Source of the DNA: Treponema sp.
Lineage (GTDB): Bacteria; Spirochaetota; Spirochaetia; Treponematales; Breznakiellaceae
Length of the DNA: 38,467 nt
Direction: 5' to 3'
Assembly (NCBI GenBank): GCA_031258115.1
Contig: JAIRNJ010000006.1
Span: 1 to 38,467 of the forward strand
The stretch's first letter is position 1. Every line of letters begins with the position of its first letter. Both the position numbers and the translations under genes were made by a program. Of the stretch, positions 14,806 to 23,023 are shown piece after piece. The notes beneath the pieces are model-generated. The model searched no databases and was not told the origin of the DNA. It worked only from the letters and a program-made list of their open reading frames with translations.

Positions 14806-16569
14806 TCAGAGTCCTTCATCTAAACGGCGGAGTTCCAGGCGGGCGGACAGGTTGTTGGGGTTGAGATCCAGGGCGTAGTGCAGGGCCCGGCGGCTATCGG
14901 CGCTTTTTCCAAGGCTGCGGAGGCAGCGGGCAATGCGAACCTGAAGGCGGGAGGCCTTTGCCTTGAGATTTGCGGTATATGCCCCTTCCGCCTCATTCAG
15001 CAGGCTTAGGGCTTTTTCGTAGGCTTCCAGCGCGGCGGAAGGGGCCCTGCGGGCTTCGAGGATCAGGCCCAGATTGGCTTCAATCTGCCATCCGGCGGGG
15101 CTGACGGCACGGAGCAGGCTTTGCGCCTTGTCCAGTTCTCCCCTTTCCATGAGGGAGAGGGCTTCGTAGAAAGCGATCCATGAGCCGTCGAAGCCAGCAT
15201 GAAGTTTTGCGGCTTCAAGGAGTATCGCCGTCTCTTCCCGCTGACGCTGGTAGCTGAAATACCAGGCGGCCCAGTGGTACAGGGCCTCTTCTTCGCTGTG
15301 CCGGTTGACGAGGAGCCATGTTTCCGCAACGGTACGGTCTACGGGCCATGCTTCGGCCCGGCGGCGGAGTAGTTCCAGATCGCTGAGGTAATCCTGCTCT
15401 CCGCCGCTTTCCAGCACCGCCTGGGCCCGGCCGCTTTCCAGAAGCCGGGTGTAGCGGATGGATGCAAATTTGCGGAGGGGGGCTTCGGGATCCTGTGAAC
15501 CTGTAAGGGGGAGAAGGCTAAAGAGTTCTTCGAGTTTTTGGGATTCCTCCTCCCGGTTTTGGGCCCCAGCGGCAAGGTTGTAGAGGCTGCGGGCCTGTAT
15601 GTTCCGGGATGCGGTGTTCAGTTCCATCCGGCCGCCGGAGCCAAGGATGTTCCAGAGATTGCGGGCCTTGCCCCTGTCCCCCGCGAGGGCCAGCGCGGAG
15701 GCGGCCATGGCAAGGCTTTCTTCATCGCCAAGCCGCGCAAAGAGTTCCGCGGAACGGCGGGGATCGCCGAAATCATAGTAAAATTCCGCCGCAAGACGGA
15801 TAAAGGAGGGGGGAATTTCTCCTCTCCCTTCATCCTGAGGGTCCAAGGCATTTGACTGTGCATTCCGGTTAAGCGCGGTAAGGTTTGAGGCAATACGGCC
15901 TGCCGCTCCCGAAATGTCTCCGGCCAGAATGCGGAGCAGAATTATATCCGCGGCAAAACCGGCCTCTTCTTCGATGTCTCCGGCGATTCGGGAGAAGGCT
16001 GTTCCGGTTAAGGTTTCCAGCCCGGAAAGTCCGGCGGCCCTTTGATTGTCCGAAAGATCCCCGAGGAGTACATGAATTGCCAGAACAAGGGGGCTTAGGG
16101 AAGCTTCGCTCATCAGGGCGGCGTAAGAGACAAGGCTGTTCCTGCTTTCACCGGGCGAGGCTCCAAAAAGCAGGGATTCCGCGGCGACCGCTGCCAGGGG
16201 GCCTGAGTAGGGGAAGGCCGCCGCCGCCCTCCGGGCCGCCCCGGTATAGGGCTCAAGGAACCGGGGATCCTCCGCCACAAGCTGCCGCCGGCGTTTAAGC
16301 AGGGAAAGCTGCGCCTCAATGCTGCCTGCCTCCCCCTCAAGCCGGTCGAGGAGCCGCCAGAGAGCTTCATTGTTCCTGCCGCCTGAACGGGAAACATGGA
16401 GATCGTACTCCCTCAGCGACTGATACCAGTCGCCCCGGACAGGAGCCCCATCCGTCCCGGCTCTTTCGGAGAAAAGGGTAAGGGCGATGAGCGATCCAAG
16501 GAGCAGCACGGCGATAGAAAGTCCGGCGATACAGACAATGAGTATCTTTTTTATCCCCGGATCTCTCAC
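14806..16569 (-). CDS. Membrane-anchored TPR-repeat protein
   Basis: 587 residues. A single transmembrane helix at about residues 8-32 (ILIVCIAGLSIAVLLLGSLIALTLF) follows a positively charged N-terminus, so the bulk is probably periplasmic. The remainder is alpha-helical and rich in Ala, Leu, Glu and Arg, with clear TPR-like units toward the C-terminus (WIAFYEALSLMERGELDKAQSLL, LGLILEARRAPSAALEAYEKALSLL, and a final ADSRRALHYALDLNPNN). TPR arrays bind other proteins; no enzyme motif is visible. Its start overlaps the nusB stop by 4 nt (ATGA type), so translation is coupled. In T. pallidum a hypothetical gene (TP1014, from memory) occupies the same place. The function is unknown; an envelope assembly role beside the SurA-like protein is plausible. 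Confidence 0.8.
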   Translation of the reverse strand: MRDPGIKKILIVCIAGLSIAVLLLGSLIALTLFSERAGTDGAPVRGDWYQSLREYDLHVSRSGGRNNEALWRLLDRLEGEAGSIEAQLSLLKRRRQLVAEDPRFLEPYTGAARRAAAAFPYSGPLAAVAAESLLFGASPGESRNSLVSYAALMSEASLSPLVLAIHVLLGDLSDNQRAAGLSGLETLTGTAFSRIAGDIEEEAGFAADIILLRILAGDISGAAGRIASNLTALNRNAQSNALDPQDEGRGEIPPSFIRLAAEFYYDFGDPRRSAELFARLGDEESLAMAASALALAGDRGKARNLWNILGSGGRMELNTASRNIQARSLYNLAAGAQNREEESQKLEELFSLLPLTGSQDPEAPLRKFASIRYTRLLESGRAQAVLESGGEQDYLSDLELLRRRAEAWPVDRTVAETWLLVNRHSEEEALYHWAAWYFSYQRQREETAILLEAAKLHAGFDGSWIAFYEALSLMERGELDKAQSLLRAVSPAGWQIEANLGLILEARRAPSAALEAYEKALSLLNEAEGAYTANLKAKASRLQVRIARCLRSLGKSADSRRALHYALDLNPNNLSARLELRRLDEGL

Positions 16570-17069
16570 GGTTTTTCGGCCCCCAGGGTTTTCCGGATGG
16601 AATCCAGCACGCCGTTGACAAAACGGTAGGACTCATCGGTACCGAATTCTCTGGAGATGCCGATGGCTTCGTTGATGATGATCGAAGGGGCCATATCCTG
16701 AAACATGAGGGCATAGACGCTCATTCTGAGGATAGCCAGATCCACCCGGTTAAGCCGGGAAAGATCCCAGTTTTCCAGATGATTTTTGATCGTGGCATCT
16801 ATGGCTTTGAGATTTTCTATGGTGCCGGTGATGAGAAGCCGGGAAAAACCCAGTGTCGCTTCGTCCATGGCGGCAAGTTTTTCCGCTTCCAGCCAGGAAA
16901 ACCTGAGAAATTCTTCCAAAGGCACAGAAGCCGGTTTCTGCGAATGAGAATGCGTCTGCGAATGCAACTGCGGCTGCATCTGCATCCCCTGGCTTTCAAT
17001 TGCCCGGCGCGATTCCCAGGCATAGAGAGCCTGGAAAGCCAGAATACGCCCTTTCCTTCGGGATGCCAT
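16566..17069 (-). CDS. nusB: Transcription antitermination factor NusB
   Basis: 167-residue cytoplasmic RNA-binding protein that joins NusE at boxA of rRNA operons and prevents early termination. The N-terminus ASRRKGRILAFQALYAWE and the C-terminal block LSRLNRVDLAILRMSVYALMFQDMAPSIIINEAIGISREFGTDESYRFVNGVLDSI are canonical. Family members are usually about 130-150 residues; the excess is a Gln/His/Ser-rich stretch (about residues 27-46) coded by imperfect six-base repeats, between the first and second helices. It starts 8 nt after the SurA-like gene and overlaps the next gene by 4 nt, so the three form one transcription unit. Confidence 0.95.
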   Translation of the reverse strand: MASRRKGRILAFQALYAWESRRAIESQGMQMQPQLHSQTHSHSQKPASVPLEEFLRFSWLEAEKLAAMDEATLGFSRLLITGTIENLKAIDATIKNHLENWDLSRLNRVDLAILRMSVYALMFQDMAPSIIINEAIGISREFGTDESYRFVNGVLDSIRKTLGAEKP

Positions 17070-17077
17070 GAATTAAA

Positions 17078-18130
17078 TTACCAGACTATATTCTTCTCAA
17101 ACACCTGAAAAGACCTGTTTCCCGCCCTCAGTTCGCTTATCAGTTCCTGGCTGACCTGTTCGACGGCAATCTGCTGCCGCTGCAGATACATGCGCTGTTT
17201 GATGTATTCTTTAATGGTAGAACGCGAACCCAGGGGGTATTCGTCCCGGAGTTCAAGGAATTTTTTCCCCAGAATCTGGGTTACTTTGATGATGTGGTAG
17301 CCCTGCACGCCTTCGATGACCCTGGAAACCTCACCCTGCTTCATGCTAAAGCCTACTTTGATGAAATCATCCCCCATGATCTGCCGGGTTTCCCCGTTTC
17401 TGGGCAGTATATTGGAGTCCGCCGCTTCAAATTCGGCGCCCCGAACCTTGCCGCGCTGGGCGGTTTCATCAAATTTGCTGGCGTCCCTGCCTATTTCCGC
17501 GGCGAGCCGGTCCGCTATGGCCTTTGCCCTGGTTTTTCCCGCCTGATCATTGGGCCGGAAGGGAACGTTGATCATGGAAAACCCGAGAAGTCTCGGCTGA
17601 ACAAAAACGGTTTCTCCCACTTCAAATTCATAGGAAACTTCCTCGTCGGTAGGTTCTTTGACCAGGCTCTTGATCGTGTCCTGCTTCTTGGACATCAGAT
17701 ACTTCTGGGTTAAAAGCTGGCGGCGCAGATATTCCCGGAAGGCGGGCATTTCAAGGCCGGTGCCCTGGAGCACACGCTCGGCAAATTCCCTGTCATCCGG
17801 TTCATGGCCGATTTGCTGGGCCATCTGGTAACGGTAGGCATCCAACTGCTGGTTGAGTTCGGTTTCGGAAAGGCTTACCTTGTCCCGTTCCGCGGCCTGG
17901 AGCGCAAGCCGCTCATTGATCATCACATCCAGAACCTGCCGCCTTTCAGTGCCGTTAAGCGTTCTGCCCATGGTTTTTTCCATTCTGGACACTTCATTCT
18001 TCAACATTCTGAGGGTGATGGGATCCTGCCGGACAAGGTTGATCATGGCGACATTTTGAAGATCCGACTGGGCAAACGCAAAGGCGCTTGCCAGAAACCC
18101 CAAGACGATACATAAACTTACTCGTTTCAT
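17078..18130 (-). CDS. SurA/PrsA-like periplasmic peptidyl-prolyl isomerase
   Basis: 350 residues. The start is ATG at 18130, with AGGAAT 5-10 nt upstream; a further ATG at 18136 has no room for a ribosome site. A signal peptide (VSLCIVLGFLASAFAFA) exports the protein. A long helical SurA-N-like chaperone part (about 30-180: NEVSRMEKTMGRTLNGTERRQVLDVMINERLALQAAE, then two more helices) precedes a parvulin-type domain (about 190-310) recognisable by LGFSMINVPF, the GKTRAKAIADRLAAEI helix and the closing EGVQGYHIIKVTQIL. Proteins of this kind help outer-membrane proteins fold. It is the first gene of the operon with nusB and the TPR gene and starts 74 nt after the alaS stop. The spacer upstream is AT-rich and may hold a promoter, but no clean one was found. 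Confidence 0.88.
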   Translation of the reverse strand: MKRVSLCIVLGFLASAFAFAQSDLQNVAMINLVRQDPITLRMLKNEVSRMEKTMGRTLNGTERRQVLDVMINERLALQAAERDKVSLSETELNQQLDAYRYQMAQQIGHEPDDREFAERVLQGTGLEMPAFREYLRRQLLTQKYLMSKKQDTIKSLVKEPTDEEVSYEFEVGETVFVQPRLLGFSMINVPFRPNDQAGKTRAKAIADRLAAEIGRDASKFDETAQRGKVRGAEFEAADSNILPRNGETRQIMGDDFIKVGFSMKQGEVSRVIEGVQGYHIIKVTQILGKKFLELRDEYPLGSRSTIKEYIKQRMYLQRQQIAVEQVSQELISELRAGNRSFQVFEKNIVW

Positions 18131-18204
18131 ATTCATTCCTATATTAAAATATTTATATAAAACAAACGGCGCCCAGGGAAGACACAATCCAAAGCAATGT
18201 TATC

Positions 18205-20010
18205 CTATTCCAGTACCGCCCGGATACGCCTTACCCCGGCGGAGGAACTCTGCTCTTTCTGAATTCTGAATTTCCCCATGATCCCGGTATGCTCTACATG
18301 GGGGCCGCCGCAGACCTCTTTTGAAAAGAAATCCGCAGGAGAGCGGCCTATCGTATAGACCTTCACCTGGTTTTCATACTTTTCCCCGAAAAGGGCGGTG
18401 GCTCCCGCGGCTTTCGCCTCGTCAAGACTCATCACCTCCATGCTTACCGGGAGATCCTTTTCGATCTGCTCGTTTACAATAGCCTGGACTTTGGCGACTT
18501 CATCTTCGGTCATGGACGCAGGGTGGGAGAAATCGAAACGCATCCGCTCCGCCGTTATATTGCTCCCCTTCTGAGCCACGTGAGCCCCCAGCACCATGCG
18601 GAGAGCCTTGTGGAGCAGATGGGTTGCAGTGTGGTATTTGACCGCCATCTCCCCCTGATCCCCGAGACCGCCCTTGAAGGCCTGGCCCGACTGGCTCCGG
18701 GAAAGCTCCTGATGCTTCCGGTAGGCCTCGTCGAACTCTTCCCGGTTCACCTTCATGCCGTTTTCCGCGGCCAACTCTTCGGTTAATTCGATGGGGAAAC
18801 CGTAAGTATCGTAGAGTTTGAAGGCCAGCCGCCCGCTCATGATCTTCCTGGGGTCTTTGAGAAGATTCGGAAGGAGCTTTTCAAATTCGTGTTCCCCTTT
18901 CTGGAGGGTTTCCAGGAATTTCAGCCCTTCCTTTTCCAGTTCCTCAAGGACAAAGGCTTTGTTTTCCGCAAGTTCGGGATAGGCCCCCGAAAATTCAGCG
19001 ATAACCGCTTCCGCCACCACCGAAAGAAAAGCGCCTTCGATCCCCAGCTTGTAACCGTGACGCACCGCCCGGCGGATAAGGCGGCGCAGGACATAACCGG
19101 CCCCCACATTGGAGGGGCTCACCCCTTTGGGATCTCCCAGAATGAAGGTTGCGGAACGCACATGATCGGCGATTATCCTGATGGAACGGTCTCTGTCCCC
19201 GTTTGCGCCGTAAGTTCCGCCGCCTGAGGTCTTGAGAATCGCCGCGATGACAGGGGCAAAAATTTCAGTCTCGTACACGGATTCTTTTCCGGTAAGGATA
19301 GTAACGGTACGCTCTATACCCATACCGGTGTCCACACACTTCCGGCCGAGAGGCTCATAGACCCCCTCGGCGTTTTTATTGAACAGCATGAACACATCGT
19401 TCCAGATTTCCAGCCATTTTCCGCAGGGACAGCCGGGGCCGCAGTCCGGGCCGCAGGCTTCCTTGCCGAAATCGTAGAACATCTCCGAATCCGGGCCGCA
19501 GGGGCCGGTACTTCCCGCAGGGCCCCACCAGTTGTCTTCTCTGGGCCGGAATTTGATCCTGCTTTCGGGAATGCCAAGCCTCTTCCAGACGGCGGCGCTT
19601 TCTTCATCCCTGGGCACCCCTTCCTCGCCCTCAAAAACCGTAACCCCCAGCCTTTCCAGGGGAATGCCCAGCCATTTGGGAGAGGTAAGGAATTCAAAGC
19701 TCATCTCGATGGCCCCTTCCTTAAAGTAGTCTCCCAAAGACCAGTTCCCCAGCATCTCAAAGAAGGTAAGGTGGCTGGAATCCCCAACCGCCTCAATATC
19801 CCCGGTACGTATGCATTTCTGGTAGTCGGTGAGACGTTTCCCCGCAGGATGCTCCTCCCCCAGAAGGTAGGGTACCAGAGGGTGCATCCCCGCCGTGGTA
19901 AAAAGCACCGTCGGGTCGTTATCCGGAAGGAGGGATTTGCCCTGAATCTGGGCATGACCCTTTGATTTGAAGAATTCTATGTATTTTGAGCGCAACTCGT
20001 CGGCATTCAT
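18205..20010 (-). CDS. alaS: Alanyl-tRNA synthetase, short form lacking C-Ala
   Basis: 601-residue class II synthetase. The start is ATG at 20010 (MNADELRSKYIEFFKSKGH), where the family begins; the upstream open frame is unrelated. The aminoacylation core holds LFTTAGMHPLVPYL, GDSSHLTFFEMLGNWS and the motif 3 region VGAGYVLRRLIRRAVRHG. The editing domain keeps its zinc ligands: H-x3-H in TATHLLHKAL and C-x3-H in CGGPHVEH. The protein ends directly after the editing domain (SSSAGVRRIRAVLE), so the oligomerising C-Ala domain present in most bacteria (total about 870 residues) is missing. Spirochetes, including T. pallidum, have this short form. The GPDCGPGCPCG segment is an unusual Cys/Gly-rich stretch in the core. 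A small monooxygenase-like gene precedes it by 62 nt. Confidence 0.95.
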   Translation of the reverse strand: MNADELRSKYIEFFKSKGHAQIQGKSLLPDNDPTVLFTTAGMHPLVPYLLGEEHPAGKRLTDYQKCIRTGDIEAVGDSSHLTFFEMLGNWSLGDYFKEGAIEMSFEFLTSPKWLGIPLERLGVTVFEGEEGVPRDEESAAVWKRLGIPESRIKFRPREDNWWGPAGSTGPCGPDSEMFYDFGKEACGPDCGPGCPCGKWLEIWNDVFMLFNKNAEGVYEPLGRKCVDTGMGIERTVTILTGKESVYETEIFAPVIAAILKTSGGGTYGANGDRDRSIRIIADHVRSATFILGDPKGVSPSNVGAGYVLRRLIRRAVRHGYKLGIEGAFLSVVAEAVIAEFSGAYPELAENKAFVLEELEKEGLKFLETLQKGEHEFEKLLPNLLKDPRKIMSGRLAFKLYDTYGFPIELTEELAAENGMKVNREEFDEAYRKHQELSRSQSGQAFKGGLGDQGEMAVKYHTATHLLHKALRMVLGAHVAQKGSNITAERMRFDFSHPASMTEDEVAKVQAIVNEQIEKDLPVSMEVMSLDEAKAAGATALFGEKYENQVKVYTIGRSPADFFSKEVCGGPHVEHTGIMGKFRIQKEQSSSAGVRRIRAVLE

Positions 20011-20072
20011 GTATGAAGTATAGCAAAATATGGGGTATTGGGGAATAGCCGGGGCGGTAGAAGCCAAGGATT

Positions 20073-20372
20073 CTATTTTTTCCCTTTTACCTCATCATGA
20101 AGGAAAAGCGCTTCTCCGGGTTTGGCGGCCAGGGCTCCAATCTGCGGGAAGAGCCGCTTGAAGTGTTCGGAGGCTTCGTGTTTGGCGTGAGATTCCCTGT
20201 CGGCCCATTCTTCTATGAAGACATAGAGTCCCGGTTCTGCGGCATCCTTGTGGAGCCGGTATTCCAGACAGCCTGAATCCTCAAGGGATGCCGCTATCAG
20301 TTCGCGGAAGAGAGATTCCGCTTTGGCGGTCTGTTCAGGTTTGATAAAATTTTTTGCGATGATCCGTAACAT
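20073..20372 (-). CDS. ABM-domain (YgiN-like) monooxygenase or stress protein
   Basis: 99 residues, one antibiotic-biosynthesis-monooxygenase (ABM) domain of the ferredoxin-like dimeric type. Signature segments are LRIIAKNFIKPEQ, LFRELIAASLEDSGCLEYRLHKD and YVFIEEWADRESHAKHEASEHFKRL, with the conserved EEW and the H near the end of the second helix. Known members act as quinol monooxygenases, heme-degrading proteins or simple stress proteins; which applies here is not visible. The ATG at 20372 has TAGGAG 6-7 nt upstream. It may be co-transcribed with alaS, 62 nt downstream. Confidence 0.85.
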   Translation of the reverse strand: MLRIIAKNFIKPEQTAKAESLFRELIAASLEDSGCLEYRLHKDAAEPGLYVFIEEWADRESHAKHEASEHFKRLFPQIGALAAKPGEALFLHDEVKGKK

Positions 20373-20469
20373 GTGTAACTCCTATATAAGTGATGGGATC
20401 ATATTACTATGAAACGGTTCGGGGGAGTTACGAAAATTTTATCTTCTTTGCGGGATTCTTTTTACCTTC

Positions 20470-21750
20470 TCAGTCGTCTATCGCCCCATAGACCGTTTGG
20501 GCAAAACGTCTGCACAGATCGTCATGGCCCCCGGGTGACCGTTGAATCATAAAAACCGCGGTCAGATCCTCCGCGGGGTCGACACAGTACCAGGTGCCCA
20601 GCGCGCCGTCCCAGGCCCATTCCCCGGCAGAACCGTTGAGTCCGGCGAGGGCGGTATCATCCATGGTGCGGACTCCGAGGCCGTAGCCATAACCGTTTAT
20701 CTGCGGGAAGGCGAAATTTTTCATCTGTGAAGATCGGACATGATTCTTTCGTATCAGGTCGATTGTTTTGCGGGAGAGAATCCTGGCGTTTCCCAATCTG
20801 CCGGAGTTCAGCAGCATCTGCGCGTATTTTCCCATGTCATCCAGCGTGGAAACCAGTCCGGCTCCGCCGCTCTCAAAATGAGGAGGCGCCCGGAATATTT
20901 GCCTGCCGTACTCCAGGACATACTCAGGCGGATTGAATCTGCGTCCCTCCGGTCCGGGGTCTTCATCGGGAGGGAGGGATAATTCGCGGATTTCCCTGAG
21001 TTCATCCCCGGCATACTCATAGGGTTTTACCAGCCGGGAATGTTTTTCCGGCGGAAGATAAAAGGAAGTATCCTCCAGACCCAGGGGATCAAGGATCGTT
21101 TCCTTTATATAGGCGCCCAGAGATTTTCCCGAAAGAACTTCGATCAGCCTGCCCAGAACATCATGGGAAAAACCGTAGAGCCAGTACTGCCCGGGATGGA
21201 AACAGAGGGGGACTGTGGCGGCGGCATCGGCCAGCCGGGCGGTAGTCCAGAATTTTCCCTGAAGCGCATCCGCGCTCATGGCCGCATGGATGTCCCTGAA
21301 CACTCTTCCGCCATAGCTGTTCGCTCCCGGATAGGGGATGCCCGATGTCATGGTAAACAGATGTTCAAAGCTTATAGGATTCCTTGCCGGGACAAGATTG
21401 ACCGCGCCCCGTTCATCGCTTTCAGCCACCTGTATGTTTTTAAAGGCAGGCAGGTATTCCTGAATCGGTTCAGTCAGCCTGAAGAGCCCCTTTTCGTAGA
21501 GGGTCATGGCAGCCACGATGGTGAAGGTCTTGGTCATGGAAAAAATCCGGTAGATGGAATCGTTTTCCATGGGGATATGACGTACCGCATCCCTCATTCC
21601 GAAGCTCTGCTCGTAGGCCGCCAATCCATGACGTATTACCAGGGCTCCCAGGCCGGCAACTTCCCCCCGGTCAACCATACGCCGCAGACATGCGTCGATG
21701 TTTTTCAGTCCCCCGGCGTAAAAACCGCTTCCTTTGATTGCAATTTCCAT
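20470..21750 (-). CDS. Serine hydrolase of the class C beta-lactamase / EstB family
   Basis: 426 residues from ATG 21750 (MEIAIKGSGF). The frame is open further upstream to 21858, but those residues are unrelated and run into the divergent promoter and gene. The beta-lactamase fold is shown by the catalytic motif SMTK (Ser71-x-x-Lys74) in YRIFSMTKTFTIVAAM, a Tyr192-based second motif in YWLYGFSHDVLG, and the GYGYGLGV stretch near the end. No signal peptide is visible, so it is probably a cytoplasmic esterase or peptidase rather than a true beta-lactamase. The length fits the EstB/6-aminohexanoate-hydrolase-like group of 380-430 residues. No strong ribosome site is seen, and the start is the weakest part of the call. 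It is transcribed divergently from the aldo/keto reductase. Confidence 0.87.
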   Translation of the reverse strand: MEIAIKGSGFYAGGLKNIDACLRRMVDRGEVAGLGALVIRHGLAAYEQSFGMRDAVRHIPMENDSIYRIFSMTKTFTIVAAMTLYEKGLFRLTEPIQEYLPAFKNIQVAESDERGAVNLVPARNPISFEHLFTMTSGIPYPGANSYGGRVFRDIHAAMSADALQGKFWTTARLADAAATVPLCFHPGQYWLYGFSHDVLGRLIEVLSGKSLGAYIKETILDPLGLEDTSFYLPPEKHSRLVKPYEYAGDELREIRELSLPPDEDPGPEGRRFNPPEYVLEYGRQIFRAPPHFESGGAGLVSTLDDMGKYAQMLLNSGRLGNARILSRKTIDLIRKNHVRSSQMKNFAFPQINGYGYGLGVRTMDDTALAGLNGSAGEWAWDGALGTWYCVDPAEDLTAVFMIQRSPGGHDDLCRRFAQTVYGAIDD

Positions 21751-21766
21751 AAGAGAAGCATATAAT
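21738..21766 (+). promoter_or_regulatory. sigma70-type promoter of the aldo/keto reductase gene
   Basis: Plus-strand TTGCAA (21738-21743), 17-nt spacer, TATAAT (21761-21766). The -10 box is perfect and the spacing ideal; the -35 matches TTGACA at 4 of 6. It overlaps the first codons of the divergent hydrolase gene. Transcription is expected near 21773, giving a leader of about 42 nt with AAAGGAAG before the ATG at 21815. Confidence 0.65.
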
Positions 21767-21814
21767 CCGCATGGACCTGTGTAAAGGCTGTCAGGCGGCC
21801 TAAAGGAAGCGCTT

Positions 21815-22792
21815 ATGCAATATGTCTTATTATCCCAAAAGGGGCCTTCGGTATCCAAGCTCTGCCTGGGAACCGGTTCTTTCGGGACCGGCCTTCCCAG
21901 GGCCGCGGCCTTTGAACAAATGGATCATTTTTATGAGCAGGGGGGTACTTTTCTGGACACCGCCCGGGTGTACGCCGCGTGGATTCCCGGAGGAGATCAG
22001 GCCAGCGAAAAAACCATAGGCGCCTGGATCAAGGAACGGAAGCTCCGGGATAAAATCGTTATTTCCACCAAGGGCGCGCATCCGGATCTAAAGACCATGG
22101 ACGTACCCAGGATGGGAAAAGCCCAGGTCCGCCGGGATCTGGAGGAGAGCCTTGCCGCCCTGGGAACCGATTGGATCGATCTCTACTTCCTCCACCGGGA
22201 TGATCCCGCCACTCCGGTGACGGAGATCCTTGGCATGCTTGAGGAATTCAGGAAAGAAGGAAAAATACGCCACTACGGCTGTTCCAACTGGAAGCCGGAA
22301 CGCATTGAGGCCGCCGATCAAGAGGCCCGCCGGCTGGGATACGAGGGGTTTATCAGTAACCAGCTTCTATGGTGCATCGCGGATCTCAATGTGCCGGGGA
22401 TAGGGGATAAAACCCTGGCAGCCATGGATAAAGAAACCTTTGCCTATCATACCAGGACCGGAAAATCCGCCATGGCCTATATGTCCGCCTGTAAGGGCTA
22501 CTTTACCAAAAAGCGCCGGGGCCTGCCGCTTGCCCCCGATTTGGAGGCCATGTACGGCAACCCCTCAAACGAGGCCCTCCTCGAAAGGTTCCCCGCCTGG
22601 GAAACGGCCCTCCGGAGCAGCGCCGCCTCCATAGTATTGGCCTACATCATGGCCGGGCCTTTCCCCGCAGTCCCCATCGCTTCCTTTAGTTCCCTTGCCC
22701 AGCTTGACGAGGGATTGGCCGCTTCGGACATCAGCTTTTCCCCGGATATCCTGGAGGAGATACGGAAGTCCCGCCGCTTTCTTTGTCCCTGA
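21815..22792 (+). CDS. Aldo/keto reductase
   Basis: 325-residue NADPH-dependent oxidoreductase of the (beta/alpha)8 AKR superfamily, cytoplasmic. The catalytic tetrad is visible: Asp48 and Tyr53 in FLDTARVYA, Lys86 in VISTKGAH and His127 in LYFLHRDD. SNWKPERIEAADQEA carries the usual strand-6 Ser-Asn. The N-terminus KLCLGTGSFGTG fits the family. The C-terminal part (about 200-325) is lengthened relative to the shortest members (FAYHTRTGKSAMAYMSACKGYFTKK), as in AKRs that act on sugar or steroid-like carbonyls; the substrate is unknown. ATG 21815 has AAAGGAAG about 6 nt upstream and its own promoter. The next plus-strand gene, the sugar-binding protein, is 231 nt away. Confidence 0.93.
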   Translation: MQYVLLSQKGPSVSKLCLGTGSFGTGLPRAAAFEQMDHFYEQGGTFLDTARVYAAWIPGGDQASEKTIGAWIKERKLRDKIVISTKGAHPDLKTMDVPRMGKAQVRRDLEESLAALGTDWIDLYFLHRDDPATPVTEILGMLEEFRKEGKIRHYGCSNWKPERIEAADQEARRLGYEGFISNQLLWCIADLNVPGIGDKTLAAMDKETFAYHTRTGKSAMAYMSACKGYFTKKRRGLPLAPDLEAMYGNPSNEALLERFPAWETALRSSAASIVLAYIMAGPFPAVPIASFSSLAQLDEGLAASDISFSPDILEEIRKSRRFLCP

Positions 22793-22907
22793 GGGGAAGA
22801 GCGGCCGCTTTTAAGGGAAAAATGAAGGGCGCTCTGTTCCGTTCGTGTTGGTTCGTGTCGTGGCAAATTTTTTCAGTACATGTCAAACTGCTGCTTTTGG
22901 AACAGTT

Positions 22908-22915
22908 TCACGTGA
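22908..22915. promoter_or_regulatory. TCACGTGA palindrome, possible operator
   Basis: The 231-bp spacer 22793-23023 before the sugar ABC genes holds no gene. It contains this perfect 8-bp palindrome, a small AAACTG/CAGTTT dyad (22896-22908), an AT-rich stretch at about 22921-22950 that could include a -10 box, and a ribosome-site hairpin. Which protein, if any, binds here is unknown; the YesN-like regulator is the obvious candidate. Confidence 0.35.
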
Positions 22916-22965
22916 TCCGGCCAAAATAATTCTAATAAAAGGTTAAAATAGTTGTGTCTCCATTA

Positions 22966-23014
22966 CAGGAGGCCGTGTTATCCTGCCTGCATAATCAAGC
23001 CATAAGGCAGGAGG
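22966..23014 (+). promoter_or_regulatory. Leader hairpins overlapping the ribosome site of the sugar-binding protein gene
   Basis: TCCTGCCT (22981-22988) pairs exactly over 8 bp with AGGCAGGA (23005-23012), which contains half of the AGGAGG ribosome site (23009-23014) of the gene at 23024. Upstream, CAGGA (22966-22970) could instead pair with TCCTG (22981-22985), giving a mutually exclusive but weaker stem. This arrangement could reduce translation initiation; whether it is regulatory cannot be judged from sequence alone. Confidence 0.4.
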
Positions 23015-23023
23015 AAACGAAGA

